DNA of 64,000 nucleotides from Serratia sp. UGAL515B_01 (GCF_033095805.1 NZ_CP109901.1:2790001-2854000); one strand, 5' to 3'; positions 10,135 through 19,941 are shown, numbered from the stretch's first letter. Program-made: numbers and translations. Notes: generated by a model from the sequence alone, not told the origin.

Positions 10135-12168
10135 CTATTTTTGGATATCAAACAGTTTCGTTTGGCCAGCAATCACTTTACCGGTTGCCAACGCTGTAAG
10201 CCCGGCATAGTCATCGGAATTGCTGACAACAACTGGGCTGATCATGGAGCGCGCATTAGCATTCAGGTATTCCAGATCCATTTCCAGGATCGGTTGGCCT
10301 GCTTTGACTTCTGCCCCCTCTTCAACCAGGCGTTTAAAACCTAAGCCCTTCAGCGCGACGGTATCAATCCCCATGTGTACCACAATTTCGGCACCTTTAA
10401 CTGTTTCCAGGCAGAAAGCATGATTAGTGTTGAAGATCTTCACGACAGTGCCATCAGCAGGTGCTACAACTGTTTTTTCGGTTGGACGAATCGCCACACC
10501 GTCACCCACAGCTTTGCTGGCAAAAGCTTCGTCTGGAACCTGTTCCAGAGTCACAACATCACCTGTTACCGGTGCGACTAACGTCTGGAAAACGGCTTTA
10601 GGCGCATTAGCAACCGCCTGTGGTGTTACTTTTGGCGCTACGCTAGAGTTCGCTGAAGCCGCTGCGATCGGGCCTGAAGCCACAATATTGCGCATGGCAC
10701 TAGCAATCAGTTCGGCACGTGTCCCAACGATAATTTGCACACTTTCTTTATTAAGACGAATTACGCCGGATGCCCCTAGGCGTTTAGCCAGCGTATCGTT
10801 GACCAGCGAGGAATCTTTCACGTTCAAGCGCAGACGGGTGATGCAGGCATCAATACCGGTCACGTTTTCAGAACCACCGATAACTGAAACGTAACGGCGA
10901 GCCAGTGAAGTCGTTTCGCTCTCCTCGTGATCTGTACCTGCACTCGTATTGACGTCATAACCGTCAGATTCGTCACCATCAACCGCCAGTTCACGGCCTG
11001 GGGTCATCAGATTGAATTTCCTGATCGTAAAACGGAACACAACATAGTAGATAACAAAGAACACCAATCCTTGCGGGATCAGCATATACCAATGAGTCGC
11101 CAACGGATTGCGGGTTGACAGGAACATGTCAACAAAACCAGCACTAAAACCAAAACCAGCAATCCACTGCATACTGGCAGCGATGAATACGGAAATCCCG
11201 GTCAGCACAGCGTGGATCACATACAACACTGGCGCAACGAACATAAAGGAGAATTCCAGCGGTTCGGTGATACCCGTGAAGAAAGCGGCAAAAGCACCCG
11301 CCATCATAATCCCCAACACTTTGGCTTTATTCTCTGGACGCGCGCAGTGATAAATAGCCAATGCTGCGCCAGGCAGACCGAACATCATGATTGGGAAGAA
11401 TCCTGCCTGGTAACGTCCCGTAACACCAACAACCGCTTTGCCAGCTTCGATAGACTGTTGTCCACCTAAGAAATTAGGGATATCGTTAATGCCTGCCACG
11501 TCAAACCAGAATACGGAGTTCAGCGCATGGTGCAAACCAACAGGAATAAGCAGACGGTTGAAGAAGGCGTAAATGCCTGCACCAACAGAACCCAGTTTCT
11601 GAATGTGCTCACCGAAGCTCACCAAAACGCTGAAGACGAGTGGCCAAATGTACATCATGATGAAGGCAACCAAGATCATCAGGAAAGAGATGAGGATTGG
11701 CACCAAACGACGACCACTGAAAAACGATAAGGCTTTCGGCAACTCAACACCGCTGTAGCGGTTATAGATTTCAGCAGAAATAATACCGACCAAGATACCG
11801 ACAAACTGGTTCTGGATTTTACTGAAAGCAGCAGGAACCTGATCAACCGGGATTTTCTGGATCATTGCCACAGCAGCAGGTGAACATAGGGTGGTTAAAA
11901 CCAGAAAGCCAACAAAACCGGTCAATGCAGCCGCACCGTCTTTGTCTTTTGACATACCATAAGCGACACCGACGGCAAACAGCACGGCCATGTTGTCGAT
12001 AATAGCGGAACCCGATTTGATAAACAGCGCTGCCAGGGCATTGCTCCCCCCCCAACTGACAGGGTCAATCCAGTAACCGATGCCCACTAGAATAGCGGCA
12101 GCGGGCAGTACGGCTACCGGAACCATCAAGGCCCGGCCCACCTTTTGTAAATAGCTAAGAATGTTCAC
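10135..12168 (-). CDS. nagE: GlcNAc-specific PTS enzyme IICBA
   Basis: Imports and phosphorylates N-acetylglucosamine at the inner membrane. The 677-residue protein holds three PTS domains in order. Membrane EIIC covers about residues 1-375 with multiple hydrophobic helices and substrate-site sequences such as GITEPLEF. EIIB covers about 405-485 with the phosphorylated cysteine in GIDACITRLRLNV. EIIA covers about 530-677 with the active histidine in IVVHMGIDTV. It is slightly longer than the E. coli protein (648) through its linkers. It is divergent from nagBACD across a shared control region, so it is expected to be NagC-repressed and CRP-activated. Product GlcNAc-6-P goes to NagA. Confidence 0.97.
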   Translation of the reverse strand: MNILSYLQKVGRALMVPVAVLPAAAILVGIGYWIDPVSWGGSNALAALFIKSGSAIIDNMAVLFAVGVAYGMSKDKDGAAALTGFVGFLVLTTLCSPAAVAMIQKIPVDQVPAAFSKIQNQFVGILVGIISAEIYNRYSGVELPKALSFFSGRRLVPILISFLMILVAFIMMYIWPLVFSVLVSFGEHIQKLGSVGAGIYAFFNRLLIPVGLHHALNSVFWFDVAGINDIPNFLGGQQSIEAGKAVVGVTGRYQAGFFPIMMFGLPGAALAIYHCARPENKAKVLGIMMAGAFAAFFTGITEPLEFSFMFVAPVLYVIHAVLTGISVFIAASMQWIAGFGFSAGFVDMFLSTRNPLATHWYMLIPQGLVFFVIYYVVFRFTIRKFNLMTPGRELAVDGDESDGYDVNTSAGTDHEESETTSLARRYVSVIGGSENVTGIDACITRLRLNVKDSSLVNDTLAKRLGASGVIRLNKESVQIIVGTRAELIASAMRNIVASGPIAAASANSSVAPKVTPQAVANAPKAVFQTLVAPVTGDVVTLEQVPDEAFASKAVGDGVAIRPTEKTVVAPADGTVVKIFNTNHAFCLETVKGAEIVVHMGIDTVALKGLGFKRLVEEGAEVKAGQPILEMDLEYLNANARSMISPVVVSNSDDYAGLTALATGKVIAGQTKLFDIQK

Positions 12169-12277
12169 CTTTTCCCCTTATTCGTCCGCGAACGGACCTT
12201 TGTAAGTAGTTTATTTGAAAGCTTACTACCTTTTAGAAATAGCATATGGCACGAATTACTCATGTGGAGTGTAAAAA

Positions 12278-12300
12278 AATTATTTCGTATCGCAAATTAA
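12278..12300 (-). promoter_or_regulatory. Candidate NagC operator on the nagE side
   Basis: The sequence TTATTTCGTATCGCAAATTAA-like (core TATTTCG-TATCG-CAAATTA) resembles the AT-flanked palindromic NagC operators of the E. coli nagE-nagB region. It lies about 110 bp upstream of nagE. Its centre is about 94 bp from the second operator. Confidence 0.65.
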
Positions 12301-12312
12301 AACCTTATATTC

Positions 12313-12328
12313 TGTGATTTAAATCACT
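12313..12328. promoter_or_regulatory. CRP-like site in nagE-nagB control region
   Basis: TGTGATTTAAATCACT matches the CRP consensus TGTGA-N6-TCACA except for the final base. Its place between the two NagC-like operators matches the known architecture of the E. coli nag regulatory region, where CRP activates both divergent promoters. Confidence 0.75.
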
Positions 12329-12373
12329 AAAAGTCAGTCTTGATTCGTCACTATGCTAGCCATTGCACAAAAC

Positions 12374-12394
12374 TTATTTTATGATTAAAAATAA
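12374..12394 (+). promoter_or_regulatory. Candidate NagC operator on the nagB side
   Basis: TTATTTT at 12374-12380 and AAAATAA at 12388-12394 form a symmetric palindrome around ATGATTA, very close to the NagC consensus. It lies about 110 bp upstream of nagB. The 335-bp nagE-nagB gap otherwise holds only promoter sequence. Confidence 0.7.
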
Positions 12395-12503
12395 TTACCG
12401 GTAATAATACCTAACACAAACTCGGCAAAGCTGCGTGTCGTTTAAAATTCAAGTTATTGCTCGCTACAGTATAGCCACAGTTTATTCTACCTAGAGGTGT
12501 ATG

Positions 12504-13304
12504 ATGAGACTTATCCCACTGAAAGACACTACACAAGTTGGCAAATGGGCTGCACGCCATATCGTTCAGCGTATCAATGCGTTCAAACCCACAGCTGATC
12601 GCCCTTTTGTGCTTGGTCTGCCAACCGGCGGCACACCGCTAGAAGCTTATAAGCACCTGATTGCGATGCATAAAGCTGGTGAAGTCAGCTTTAAGCACGT
12701 TGTGACTTTCAATATGGACGAATATGTTGGCCTACCGCAGGAACACCCAGAGAGCTACCATACGTTCATGTATCACAACTTCTTTGATCACGTGGATATT
12801 CCGCATGAAAACATCAATCTGCTAAACGGCAATACACCTGACGTTGATGAAGAATGTCGACGCTACGAAGAGAAAATAAAATCCTACGGCAAGGTTCACC
12901 TTTTCATGGGCGGCGTCGGCGTTGACGGGCACATTGCATTTAACGAACCCGCCTCCTCTCTGGCTTCACGTACCCGCATCAAAACGTTGACCGAAGAAAC
13001 ACGCATCGCCAATTCCCGTTTCTTCGGTGGTGATGTCAACTTAGTACCCAAATTCGCTCTTACCGTAGGTGTAGGGACTCTGCTGGATGCAGAAGAGGTA
13101 ATGATCCTGGTAACGGGCCGTGGTAAGGCTCTGGCCCTGGAAGCTGCAGTTGAAGGTTGCATCAACCACTTGTGGACCATCAGTTGTTTACAACTGCACG
13201 CTAAATCCGTGGTCGTTTGTGATGAACCTTCCACTATGGAACTGAAAGTCAAAACCGTTAAATATTTCCGCGAATTAGAAGCGGCAAGCGTTAATAGTCT
13301 TTAA
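12504..13304 (+). CDS. nagB: Glucosamine-6-phosphate deaminase
   Basis: Converts GlcN-6-P to fructose 6-phosphate and ammonia, allosterically activated by GlcNAc-6-P. The protein is 266 residues, as in E. coli. Motifs: GLPTGGTP (about 38-45, phosphate binding), FNMDEYVGL with catalytic Asp72, [14 protein letters not shown] with the Asp141-His143-Glu148 relay, and SRTRIKTLT. Where E. coli has GNDGH this protein has GVDGH, a tolerated position. Two ATGs are adjacent; the second (12504) matches the family start and is well spaced from AGAGGT. First gene of nagBACD, with an 18-bp gap to nagA. Confidence 0.98.
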   Translation: MRLIPLKDTTQVGKWAARHIVQRINAFKPTADRPFVLGLPTGGTPLEAYKHLIAMHKAGEVSFKHVVTFNMDEYVGLPQEHPESYHTFMYHNFFDHVDIPHENINLLNGNTPDVDEECRRYEEKIKSYGKVHLFMGGVGVDGHIAFNEPASSLASRTRIKTLTEETRIANSRFFGGDVNLVPKFALTVGVGTLLDAEEVMILVTGRGKALALEAAVEGCINHLWTISCLQLHAKSVVVCDEPSTMELKVKTVKYFRELEAASVNSL

Positions 13305-13322
13305 TCTTTTTCAGGGGGCTAC

Positions 13323-14462
13323 ATGTTCGCTTTAACCCAATGCAGGATTTTCACTGGCTACGATGTGCTGGATAATCATGCGGTTGTGATTGCTGATGGT
13401 CTGATTGACAGCGTCTGCACATTGGCTGAATTGCCCGCTGGCATCGAAACTCGCGAGCTGGGTGGTGCCATCCTAGCCCCTGGTTTCATCGACGTTCAAC
13501 TTAATGGCTGCGGCGGCGTACAATTCAACGATTCACTGGAAGACATATCGGAAAAAACGCTGCAAATAATGCAACACGCCAACGAAAAATCCGGTTGTAC
13601 CAGTTATCTACCCACGCTGATCACATGCAGTGACGACGTTATGAAGCATGCCATCGATGTGATGCGTGAATATCTGAAAAACAATCCGAATCAAGCGCTT
13701 GGTCTCCACTTGGAAGGGCCATATCTCAGCCCAGCGAAAAAAGGCACGCACAACCCTGCCTTTATCCGCAAACCTACCCGTGAGATGATCGAGCACCTGT
13801 GTGCCAATGCTGATGTGATCACCAAAGTGACACTGGCGCCAGAAATGGTAGAACCACACTTTATCCAACAGTTGACCCAAGCGGGTATCTTGGTCTCCGC
13901 AGGCCATTCCAACGCCACTTACGATCAGGCACGTATCGGCTTCGCCGCGGGGATCCGCTTCGCCACCCACCTTTACAACGCGATGCCTTACATTTCTGGC
14001 CGCGAACCGGGTCTGATAGGGGCTATCTTTGATGCGCCAGAGGTCTATACCGGCATCATTGCCGATGGGCACCATGTAGCCTGGGCGAGTATCCGTAATG
14101 CCAAGCGGCTAAAAGGTGATAAGTTGGTTCTGGTTACCGATGCCACCGCTCCGGCAGGAGCTGATATTGACCAATTTATTTTCGCTGGTAAAACAATATA
14201 CTATCGTGATGGGCTCTGCGTTGACGAACAAGGTACTCTCAGCGGTTCTGCACTGACCATGATCGAGGCGGTGCAAAACAGCGTTGAATACGCGGGGATC
14301 GCACTGGATGAGGCACTACGGATGGCTTCATTGTATCCAGCGCGAGCGATCGGTGTTGAAAAACGCTTAGGTACAATAGAAACCGGTAAAGTCGCTAACC
14401 TGACAGCATTTACCCGTGATTACAAAATCATAAAAACCTTCGTGAATGGCGACGAGGTTTAA
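13323..14462 (+). CDS. nagA: N-acetylglucosamine-6-phosphate deacetylase
   Basis: Deacetylates GlcNAc-6-P to GlcN-6-P in the cytoplasm, lowering the NagC inducer. The 379-residue amidohydrolase has the usual landmarks: [14 protein letters not shown] near the start, the metal ligand Glu in HLEGPYLS, metal histidines in SAGHSNATY and ATHLYNAM, the substrate loop DGHHV and the catalytic Asp in [15 protein letters not shown]-like Shine-Dalgarno (cagggggct) precedes the ATG. It sits between nagB and nagC in the conserved operon. Confidence 0.97.
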   Translation: MFALTQCRIFTGYDVLDNHAVVIADGLIDSVCTLAELPAGIETRELGGAILAPGFIDVQLNGCGGVQFNDSLEDISEKTLQIMQHANEKSGCTSYLPTLITCSDDVMKHAIDVMREYLKNNPNQALGLHLEGPYLSPAKKGTHNPAFIRKPTREMIEHLCANADVITKVTLAPEMVEPHFIQQLTQAGILVSAGHSNATYDQARIGFAAGIRFATHLYNAMPYISGREPGLIGAIFDAPEVYTGIIADGHHVAWASIRNAKRLKGDKLVLVTDATAPAGADIDQFIFAGKTIYYRDGLCVDEQGTLSGSALTMIEAVQNSVEYAGIALDEALRMASLYPARAIGVEKRLGTIETGKVANLTAFTRDYKIIKTFVNGDEV

Positions 14463-14488
14463 ATCAAAAATAGCGAGCAAAATTATTG

Positions 14489-15709
14489 ATGAGTACCAGC
14501 GGACAAGCACAAATAGGGAATATTGATTTAGTTAAACAACTTAATGGCGCCGCAGTTTATCGCCTGATAGACCAACAAGGCCCTATCTCGCGCATTCAAA
14601 TTGCAGAACTCAGCCAGCTTGCCCCCGCCAGCATCACAAAAATTACTCGCCAGCTGTTGGAGCGCGGGCTGATCAAAGAAGTCGATCAGCAAGCCTCCAC
14701 CGGTGGTCGCCGCGCTATCTCTATTGTCTCAGAAACACGCCCATTCCATACTGTCGCCGTTCGTCTTGGCCGTCGCGATGCCACCATTACTTTGTATGAC
14801 ATGAGTGGCAAATCGTTGGGTGAGGAACATTACCTTTTACCAGAGCGCACTCAAGAAACGCTGGAAAATGCATTGTTCAACGCCATTACGCAGTTTATCG
14901 CAAACTATCAGCGCAAACTGCGCGAACTGATCGCCATTGCCGTTATTCTACCAGGCTTGGTGGATTCAACTTTGGGTGTCGTACGCTATATGCCACACAT
15001 TGATGTCAACAATTGGGCATTAGTCGATAAGCTTCAACAATATTTCAACGTCACCAGTTTTGTCGGCCATGATATCCGCAGCTTAGCATTGGCGGAGCAT
15101 TACTTCGGTGCCACGCGTAACTGTGAAGACTCGATTCTGGTACGCTTGCATCGGGGAACGGGTGCAGGGATCATCGTTAACGGTCAGATACTTATAGGTA
15201 ATAATGGTAACGTAGGTGAGATTGGCCACATACAAATAGATCCTCTAGGGGAACGATGCCATTGCGGTAACTTTGGCTGTCTGGAAACCGTGGCAGCAAA
15301 CGCCGCTATTGAACAACGTGTGCGTCGCCTGTTAACTCAAGGCTATCCAAGCAAAATGACACTGGAAAACTGTTGCATTGATGCGATATGCAAAGCCGCC
15401 AACCGGGGTGACTTATTGGCAAGCGAGGTGATAGAGCACGTTGGGCGTTATCTGGGGAAAGCGATAGCGATAGCCATTAACCTGTTTAATCCACAAAAAG
15501 TGGTGATTGCGGGTGAAATCACCGAAGCAGATAAGGTATTGTTACCCGCCATCCAAAGCTGTATTAATAATCAGGTTCTGAAAGAATTCCGTAAGAATCT
15601 GCCAGTAGTAACTTCTGAACTCGATCATCGCTCGGCAATTGGTGCTTTTGCCCTGGTCAAACAGGCAATGCTAAACGGTGTACTTTTACAGCAACTGCTG
15701 GAAGGCTAG
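14489..15709 (+). CDS. nagC: NagC, ROK-family repressor of amino-sugar genes
   Basis: Represses nagE, nagBACD and chitin/amino-sugar genes; GlcNAc-6-P is the inducer. From the ATG at 14489 the protein is 406 residues, the E. coli length; an upstream in-frame TTG adds only one residue. The N-terminal winged helix (about 15-80) includes ISRIQIAELSQLAPASITKITRQL-type sequence. The ROK domain follows, with RGTGAGII and the structural zinc motif CHCGNFGC near residue 260. It is expected to act at the two operators upstream of nagB and nagE in this window and so autoregulate. Confidence 0.97.
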   Translation: MSTSGQAQIGNIDLVKQLNGAAVYRLIDQQGPISRIQIAELSQLAPASITKITRQLLERGLIKEVDQQASTGGRRAISIVSETRPFHTVAVRLGRRDATITLYDMSGKSLGEEHYLLPERTQETLENALFNAITQFIANYQRKLRELIAIAVILPGLVDSTLGVVRYMPHIDVNNWALVDKLQQYFNVTSFVGHDIRSLALAEHYFGATRNCEDSILVRLHRGTGAGIIVNGQILIGNNGNVGEIGHIQIDPLGERCHCGNFGCLETVAANAAIEQRVRRLLTQGYPSKMTLENCCIDAICKAANRGDLLASEVIEHVGRYLGKAIAIAINLFNPQKVVIAGEITEADKVLLPAIQSCINNQVLKEFRKNLPVVTSELDHRSAIGAFALVKQAMLNGVLLQQLLEG

Positions 15710-15845
15710 GCTGCATACCTCAATTGCACTTAATGCTGTGCCGCAGCCCCTCAGGACTAAGGCTATTAAGAAGTAGTTAAGCTATTTTTTGGTAGAGGCT
15801 CACTCAGTGTTTGCTGCTCTGCTTTCATCATGAGAAACCGCGACA

Positions 15846-16598
15846 ATGATTATTAAGAACGTAATATGTGACATCGACGGTGTACTACTGCATGACAATA
15901 CCCCGGTTCCAGGCGCAGACCAGTTTCTCGCACGGGTCCAAGAACAAGGGATGCCGTTGGTAGTGCTGACAAATTACCCATCTCAAACCGAGCAGGATCT
16001 GGCTAATCGCTTTTTGGCTGCTGGGCTGAACGTGCCAGAAAGTGCGTTTTATACCTCTGCCATGGCGACTGCCGATTTTCTGCGTCGTCAGGAAGGCAAA
16101 AAAGCCTATGTTATTGGTGAAGGTGCGCTCATACACGAATTGTATAAAGCCGGTTTTACTATTACTGACATCAATCCAGATTTCGTCATCGTCGGCGAAA
16201 CGCGCTCCTATAACTGGGATATGATGCATAAAGCAGCCTACTTCGTGAACCAAGGAGCGCGCTTTATCGCCACCAACCCAGATACCCATGGCCACGGATT
16301 GGTTCCTGCCTGTGGTGCGCTATGCGCCCCGATTGAAAAAATCACTGGCCGTCAACCTTTCTACGTCGGCAAACCAAGCCCATGGATCATTCGTGCCGCC
16401 CTAAACAAGATGCAGGCACATTCCGAGGAAACAGTGATTGTCGGTGATAACCTGCGCACCGATATTCTGGCGGGCTTCCAAGCCGGGCTGGAAACCATTC
16501 TGGTTCTATCAGGCGTTTCTACGCTCGACGATGTTGAAAAGATGCCGTTCCGCCCCAGCCATATTTACCCTTCTGTTGCAGATATTACGATTTTTTAA
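15846..16598 (+). CDS. nagD: HAD-family phosphatase NagD (UMP phosphatase)
   Basis: A HAD phosphohydrolase; the E. coli enzyme dephosphorylates nucleoside monophosphates, preferring UMP. The 250-residue protein has the motif I DxD in VICDIDGVLLHDN, the motif II Thr/Ser in VVLTNYPSQ, the IIB cap domain in the middle and motif IV in VIVGDNLRTDILAG. It is the last gene of nagBACD, with a 136-bp gap after nagC. Confidence 0.95.
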   Translation: MIIKNVICDIDGVLLHDNTPVPGADQFLARVQEQGMPLVVLTNYPSQTEQDLANRFLAAGLNVPESAFYTSAMATADFLRRQEGKKAYVIGEGALIHELYKAGFTITDINPDFVIVGETRSYNWDMMHKAAYFVNQGARFIATNPDTHGHGLVPACGALCAPIEKITGRQPFYVGKPSPWIIRAALNKMQAHSEETVIVGDNLRTDILAGFQAGLETILVLSGVSTLDDVEKMPFRPSHIYPSVADITIF

Positions 16599-17369
16599 TC
16601 TATAGCAGCCAGCATCGATACCTGGTTTCAGAAGCCGTTATTCAACCGAAAAATAGCATTCAACAACATCGGTGTGTGATGTTCACGGCTTAACGCTAAT
16701 AGAATATCGCCACCGACGGTAACTTTTTCCCCTAACAATCGCTTTAACGATCCCCGCTCCTGTACCGTTAGCAGAAGCTGTCATTGCACATTCCAATTTG
16801 CTTGATGTCGGTTGATGTTTATCAGCATCATATATATACCCAAAATAATTCGAGTTGCTTGTAGGCGGCAACTGAGCGAAGCCCCAAGAGCTTACTCAGG
16901 TAAGTGACTGGGGTGAACGAAGGCAGTCAACACCCAAGCAACTTGAAGTATGACGAGTATATACGCTCACCTAATTAATCCGGCCCCAATAAACTGACAA
17001 AGTATCAGTCATGCAAATTGACTTAACCTCGTCAATAACCGTTGCGAGGGCAGGCGCATTTATTGGCGCCGAAGATATGCACCAGCACGCGCTGCGAATA
17101 CAGTAAATTTCCAGAAAATTTCCTCGTCGCTCAACTCAATGATTCGAAAAATGAATTTTTAACAAAAAAAGTTGTAGGAAAATGAATATTCCCTAATTTT
17201 TACTGGCTTCCCTCTGACTATTTTTCATCTCAATGCTAAATCGCTTGCATCCTCCTTATGTTTTGCCGCATTTTCATAATCAGAAGGCAACAAAGCCGCG
17301 CTTTTATGATTAAAACTGGCATGTTGCACATCAACATTACAGCCACAAAAAGTCGCTAGGAGAGTTTGT
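16599..17369. other. nagD-asnB intergenic region
   Basis: This 771-bp gap holds one ERIC repeat (16835-16963), otherwise AT-rich sequence. The last 200 bp before asnB should carry its promoter. I find no supported reading frame or RNA gene. Confidence 0.5.
16835..16963. repeat. ERIC (IRU) intergenic repeat, copy 1
   Basis: The central AAGAGCTTACTCAGGTAAGT and GACTGGGGTGAACG match the ERIC core. The ends TATACCCAAAATAATTCGAG and CAACTTGAAGTATGACGAGT are near-complementary, giving one imperfect palindrome of about 130 bp. The same element occurs at 23171-23297. Confidence 0.85.
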
Positions 17370-19037
17370 ATGTGTTCTATTTTCGGTGTGCTAGATCTGA
17401 AGTCCGATTCTGTTGAACTGCGTAAAAAAGCGTTGGAGTTGTCTCGGCTGATGCGCCATCGCGGCCCGGACTGGTCCGGCGTTTATGCTAGCGACAAAGC
17501 CATTCTAGTCCATGAAAGGTTATCGATTGTCGACGTGAATAACGGTGCCCAACCGCTTTACAACGCTGCACGTACGCATGTTTTAGCCGTTAACGGTGAA
17601 ATTTATAACCACCAGGCATTACGTCAAAAGCTGGGGGATCGTTACGAATTTCAGACAGGTTCAGATTGTGAAGTCATCTTGGCGCTGTATCAGGAGCAAG
17701 GTCCGGGCTTCTTGGATGAGCTACAGGGCATGTTCGCCTTTGTGCTGTACGATACGGAGAAAGATGCCTATCTGATTGGCCGCGATCATCTCGGCATCAT
17801 CCCGCTATACATGGGTTTTGATGAGCACGGTAACCGGTTTGTCGCCTCCGAAATGAAAGCGTTGGTTCCTGTATGCCGTACCCTCAAAGAATTCCCTGCT
17901 GGCAGTTACCTGTGGAGCCAGGATGGTGAAATCCGTGAATATTACCAGCGCGATTGGTTTGATTTTGACAATGTCAAAGATAATGTCACCGATGCCAACG
18001 CCTTGCGTAACGCGCTGGAAGAGTCAGTGAAAAGCCACCTGATGTCTGACGTGCCCTACGGCGTGCTGCTCTCTGGTGGGTTAGACTCCTCCGTCATTTC
18101 CGCCATCACAAAAAAATATGCTGCACGCAGGGTAGAAGATGATGAACGTAGCGAAGCCTGGTGGCCACAGCTTCACTCCTTCGCCGTTGGCCTTGAGGGT
18201 TCACCGGACCTGCATGCGGCACAGGAAGTGGCTAATCACCTTGGCACCGTACATCATGAGATCCATTTCACCGTGCAGGAAGGTCTGGACGCTATCCGTG
18301 ATGTGATTTATCACATCGAAACCTATGATGTTACGACTATCCGTGCCTCAACACCGATGTACCTGATGTCACGTAAAATTAAAGCTATGGGCATCAAGAT
18401 GGTGTTATCTGGCGAAGGGGCTGATGAGGTGTTTGGTGGCTATTTGTATTTTCATAAAGCACCAAATGCCAAAGAATTCCACGCAGAAACCGTACGTAAA
18501 CTGCTCGCGCTACATATGTACGACTGCGCACGTGCCAATAAAGCCATGTCTGCCTGGGGAGTGGAGGCGCGTGTTCCCTTCCTGGACAAGAATTTCCTTG
18601 ATGTAGCCATGCGTATCAACCCACAGGACAAAATGTGCGGTAACGGTAAAATGGAAAAACATATTATCCGCGAGTGTTTTGAATCTTACCTGCCAGCAAG
18701 CGTGGCTTGGCGTCAGAAAGAGCAGTTTTCCGACGGGGTCGGTTACAGTTGGATCGACACTTTAAAAGAAGTCGCTGCGCAGCAGATTAGCGATAAACAG
18801 CTTGAAACTGCAGGTTTCCGTTTCCCATACAACACACCAACCTCTAAAGAAGGCTACCTGTATCGTGAGATCTTCGAAGAGCTGTTCCCGCTGCCAAGCG
18901 CTGCAGAATGTGTCCCAGGTGGCCCATCGGTAGCTTGCTCTTCGGCGAAAGCCATCGAATGGGACGAATCTTTCAAAAGAATGGACGATCCTTCTGGTCG
19001 AGCTGTGGGCGTACATCAGTCGGCCTATAATCAATAA
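17370..19037 (+). CDS. asnB: Asparagine synthetase B (glutamine-hydrolysing)
   Basis: Makes asparagine from aspartate, ATP and glutamine. The 555-residue protein matches the E. coli length. The N-terminal glutaminase begins MCSIFGV, giving the catalytic Cys after Met removal; RHRGPDWSG, NGEIYNH and GSDCEV follow. The synthetase half has the PP-loop LLSGGLDSSV near residue 230 and SGEGADEVFGGY. ATG 17370 is preceded by a good AGGAGAG Shine-Dalgarno. It lies alone between nagD and the tRNA cluster and ends with a terminator. Confidence 0.97.
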   Translation: MCSIFGVLDLKSDSVELRKKALELSRLMRHRGPDWSGVYASDKAILVHERLSIVDVNNGAQPLYNAARTHVLAVNGEIYNHQALRQKLGDRYEFQTGSDCEVILALYQEQGPGFLDELQGMFAFVLYDTEKDAYLIGRDHLGIIPLYMGFDEHGNRFVASEMKALVPVCRTLKEFPAGSYLWSQDGEIREYYQRDWFDFDNVKDNVTDANALRNALEESVKSHLMSDVPYGVLLSGGLDSSVISAITKKYAARRVEDDERSEAWWPQLHSFAVGLEGSPDLHAAQEVANHLGTVHHEIHFTVQEGLDAIRDVIYHIETYDVTTIRASTPMYLMSRKIKAMGIKMVLSGEGADEVFGGYLYFHKAPNAKEFHAETVRKLLALHMYDCARANKAMSAWGVEARVPFLDKNFLDVAMRINPQDKMCGNGKMEKHIIRECFESYLPASVAWRQKEQFSDGVGYSWIDTLKEVAAQQISDKQLETAGFRFPYNTPTSKEGYLYREIFEELFPLPSAAECVPGGPSVACSSAKAIEWDESFKRMDDPSGRAVGVHQSAYNQ

Positions 19038-19138
19038 ATATCAAGATGCAGGTAGACTGTTGCTGCCACCGGTTTCACAGGGATCAGTCACACAGTCCCA
19101 GCAACTTGAAAAACAAAAGGTATAGGGTGTAATACTCG

Positions 19139-19162
19139 GCGGGCCTACTGGCCCGCTTTTTT
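19139..19162 (+). terminator. Intrinsic terminator of asnB
   Basis: GCGGGCC-TACT-GGCCCGC stem followed by TTTTTT, about 100 bp after the asnB stop codon. Confidence 0.88.
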
Positions 19163-19267
19163 GTTGATATTCACCACCAGCGGTCGCGTAATTTGATGAT
19201 TTTATCGACACACTGTTCACAACCCAGACAAATGGAACGTTCAGTCGCTTTTTCGGGAAAAAACTTG

Positions 19268-19296
19268 TTGACGCAAAACGACCATATACGCATAAT
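19268..19296 (+). promoter_or_regulatory. Promoter of the tRNA cluster
   Basis: TTGACG (19268-19273) and CATAAT (19291-19296) have exactly 17 bp between them. A GC-rich discriminator (GCGCCCCGC) follows, typical of stringently controlled stable-RNA promoters. The first tRNA begins about 38 bp downstream. Confidence 0.75.
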
Positions 19297-19334
19297 GCGC
19301 CCCGCAACACCGATGAAGGTAGAGCAAAAAAGAT

Positions 19335-19411
19335 GGCTACGTAGCTCAGTTGGTTAGAGCACATCACTCATAATGATGGGGTCACAGGTTCGAATCCCGT
19401 CGTAGCCACCA
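19335..19411 (+). tRNA. metT: tRNA-Met (CAU), elongator
   Basis: A 77-nt cloverleaf with acceptor GGCTACG/CGTAGCC, anticodon loop ACTCATAAT (CAT) and encoded CCA. First gene of a six-tRNA array in the order known from the E. coli metT-leuW-glnU-glnW-metU-glnV cluster. The T loop is TTCGAAT. Confidence 0.95.
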
Positions 19412-19417
19412 TAATTT

Positions 19418-19502
19418 GCGGGAGTGGCGAAATTGGTAGACGCACTAGATTTAGGTTCTAGCGCCGCAAGGTGTGCGAGTTCAAGTCTCGCCTCCCGCAC
19501 CA
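19418..19502 (+). tRNA. leuW: tRNA-Leu (UAG)
   Basis: An 85-nt class II tRNA with a long variable arm, acceptor GCGGGAG/CTCCCGC, anticodon TAG in ATTTAGGTT, and encoded CCA. It follows metT after 6 nt. Confidence 0.95.
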
Positions 19503-19531
19503 TTTTCCTTCATTGTCATGCATACAGCAGT

Positions 19532-19606
19532 TGGGGTATCGCCAAGCGGTAAGGCACCGGTTTTTGATACCGGCATTCCCTGGTTCGAATCCAGGTACCC
19601 CAGCCA
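19532..19606 (+). tRNA. glnU: tRNA-Gln (UUG), copy 1
   Basis: A 75-nt tRNA with acceptor TGGGGTA/TACCCCA, anticodon TTG in TTTTTGATA, and encoded CCA. Identical in sequence to the next tRNA-Gln. Confidence 0.95.
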
Positions 19607-19647
19607 TTTTTTCATAAAAATGATACGCTGCTAGTCAATTGTATTAT

Positions 19648-19722
19648 TGGGGTATCGCCAAGCGGTAAGGCACCGGTTTTTGATACCGGCATTCCCTGGT
19701 TCGAATCCAGGTACCCCAGCCA
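19648..19722 (+). tRNA. glnW: tRNA-Gln (UUG), copy 2
   Basis: A 75-nt tRNA identical to copy 1 by eye, an in-array duplication shared with E. coli. Confidence 0.95.
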
Positions 19723-19760
19723 TACAGCACGCTTGACCCACAAAAATAATTCAAGATAAT

Positions 19761-19837
19761 GGCTACGTAGCTCAGCTGGTTAGAGCACATCACTCATAAT
19801 GATGGGGTCACAGGTTCAAATCCCGTCGTAGCCACCA
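19761..19837 (+). tRNA. metU: tRNA-Met (CAU), elongator, copy 2
   Basis: A 77-nt copy of the first tRNA-Met. It differs visibly at T-loop position 57 (TTCAAAT instead of TTCGAAT) and in the D loop (agctggtt versus agttggtt). Confidence 0.95.
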
Positions 19838-19859
19838 TGACTTAAATTTGTACTACAAT

Positions 19860-19934
19860 TGGGGTGTCGCCAAGCGGTAAGGCTCTGGTTTCTGATACCA
19901 GCATACCCAGGTTCGAATCCTGGCACCCCAGCCA
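19860..19934 (+). tRNA. glnV: tRNA-Gln (CUG)
   Basis: A 75-nt tRNA with acceptor TGGGGTG/CACCCCA, anticodon CTG in TTTCTGATA, and encoded CCA. It is the last tRNA; E. coli has a second CUG copy here (glnX) that is absent. Confidence 0.93.
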
Positions 19935-19941
19935 AGTTCAA

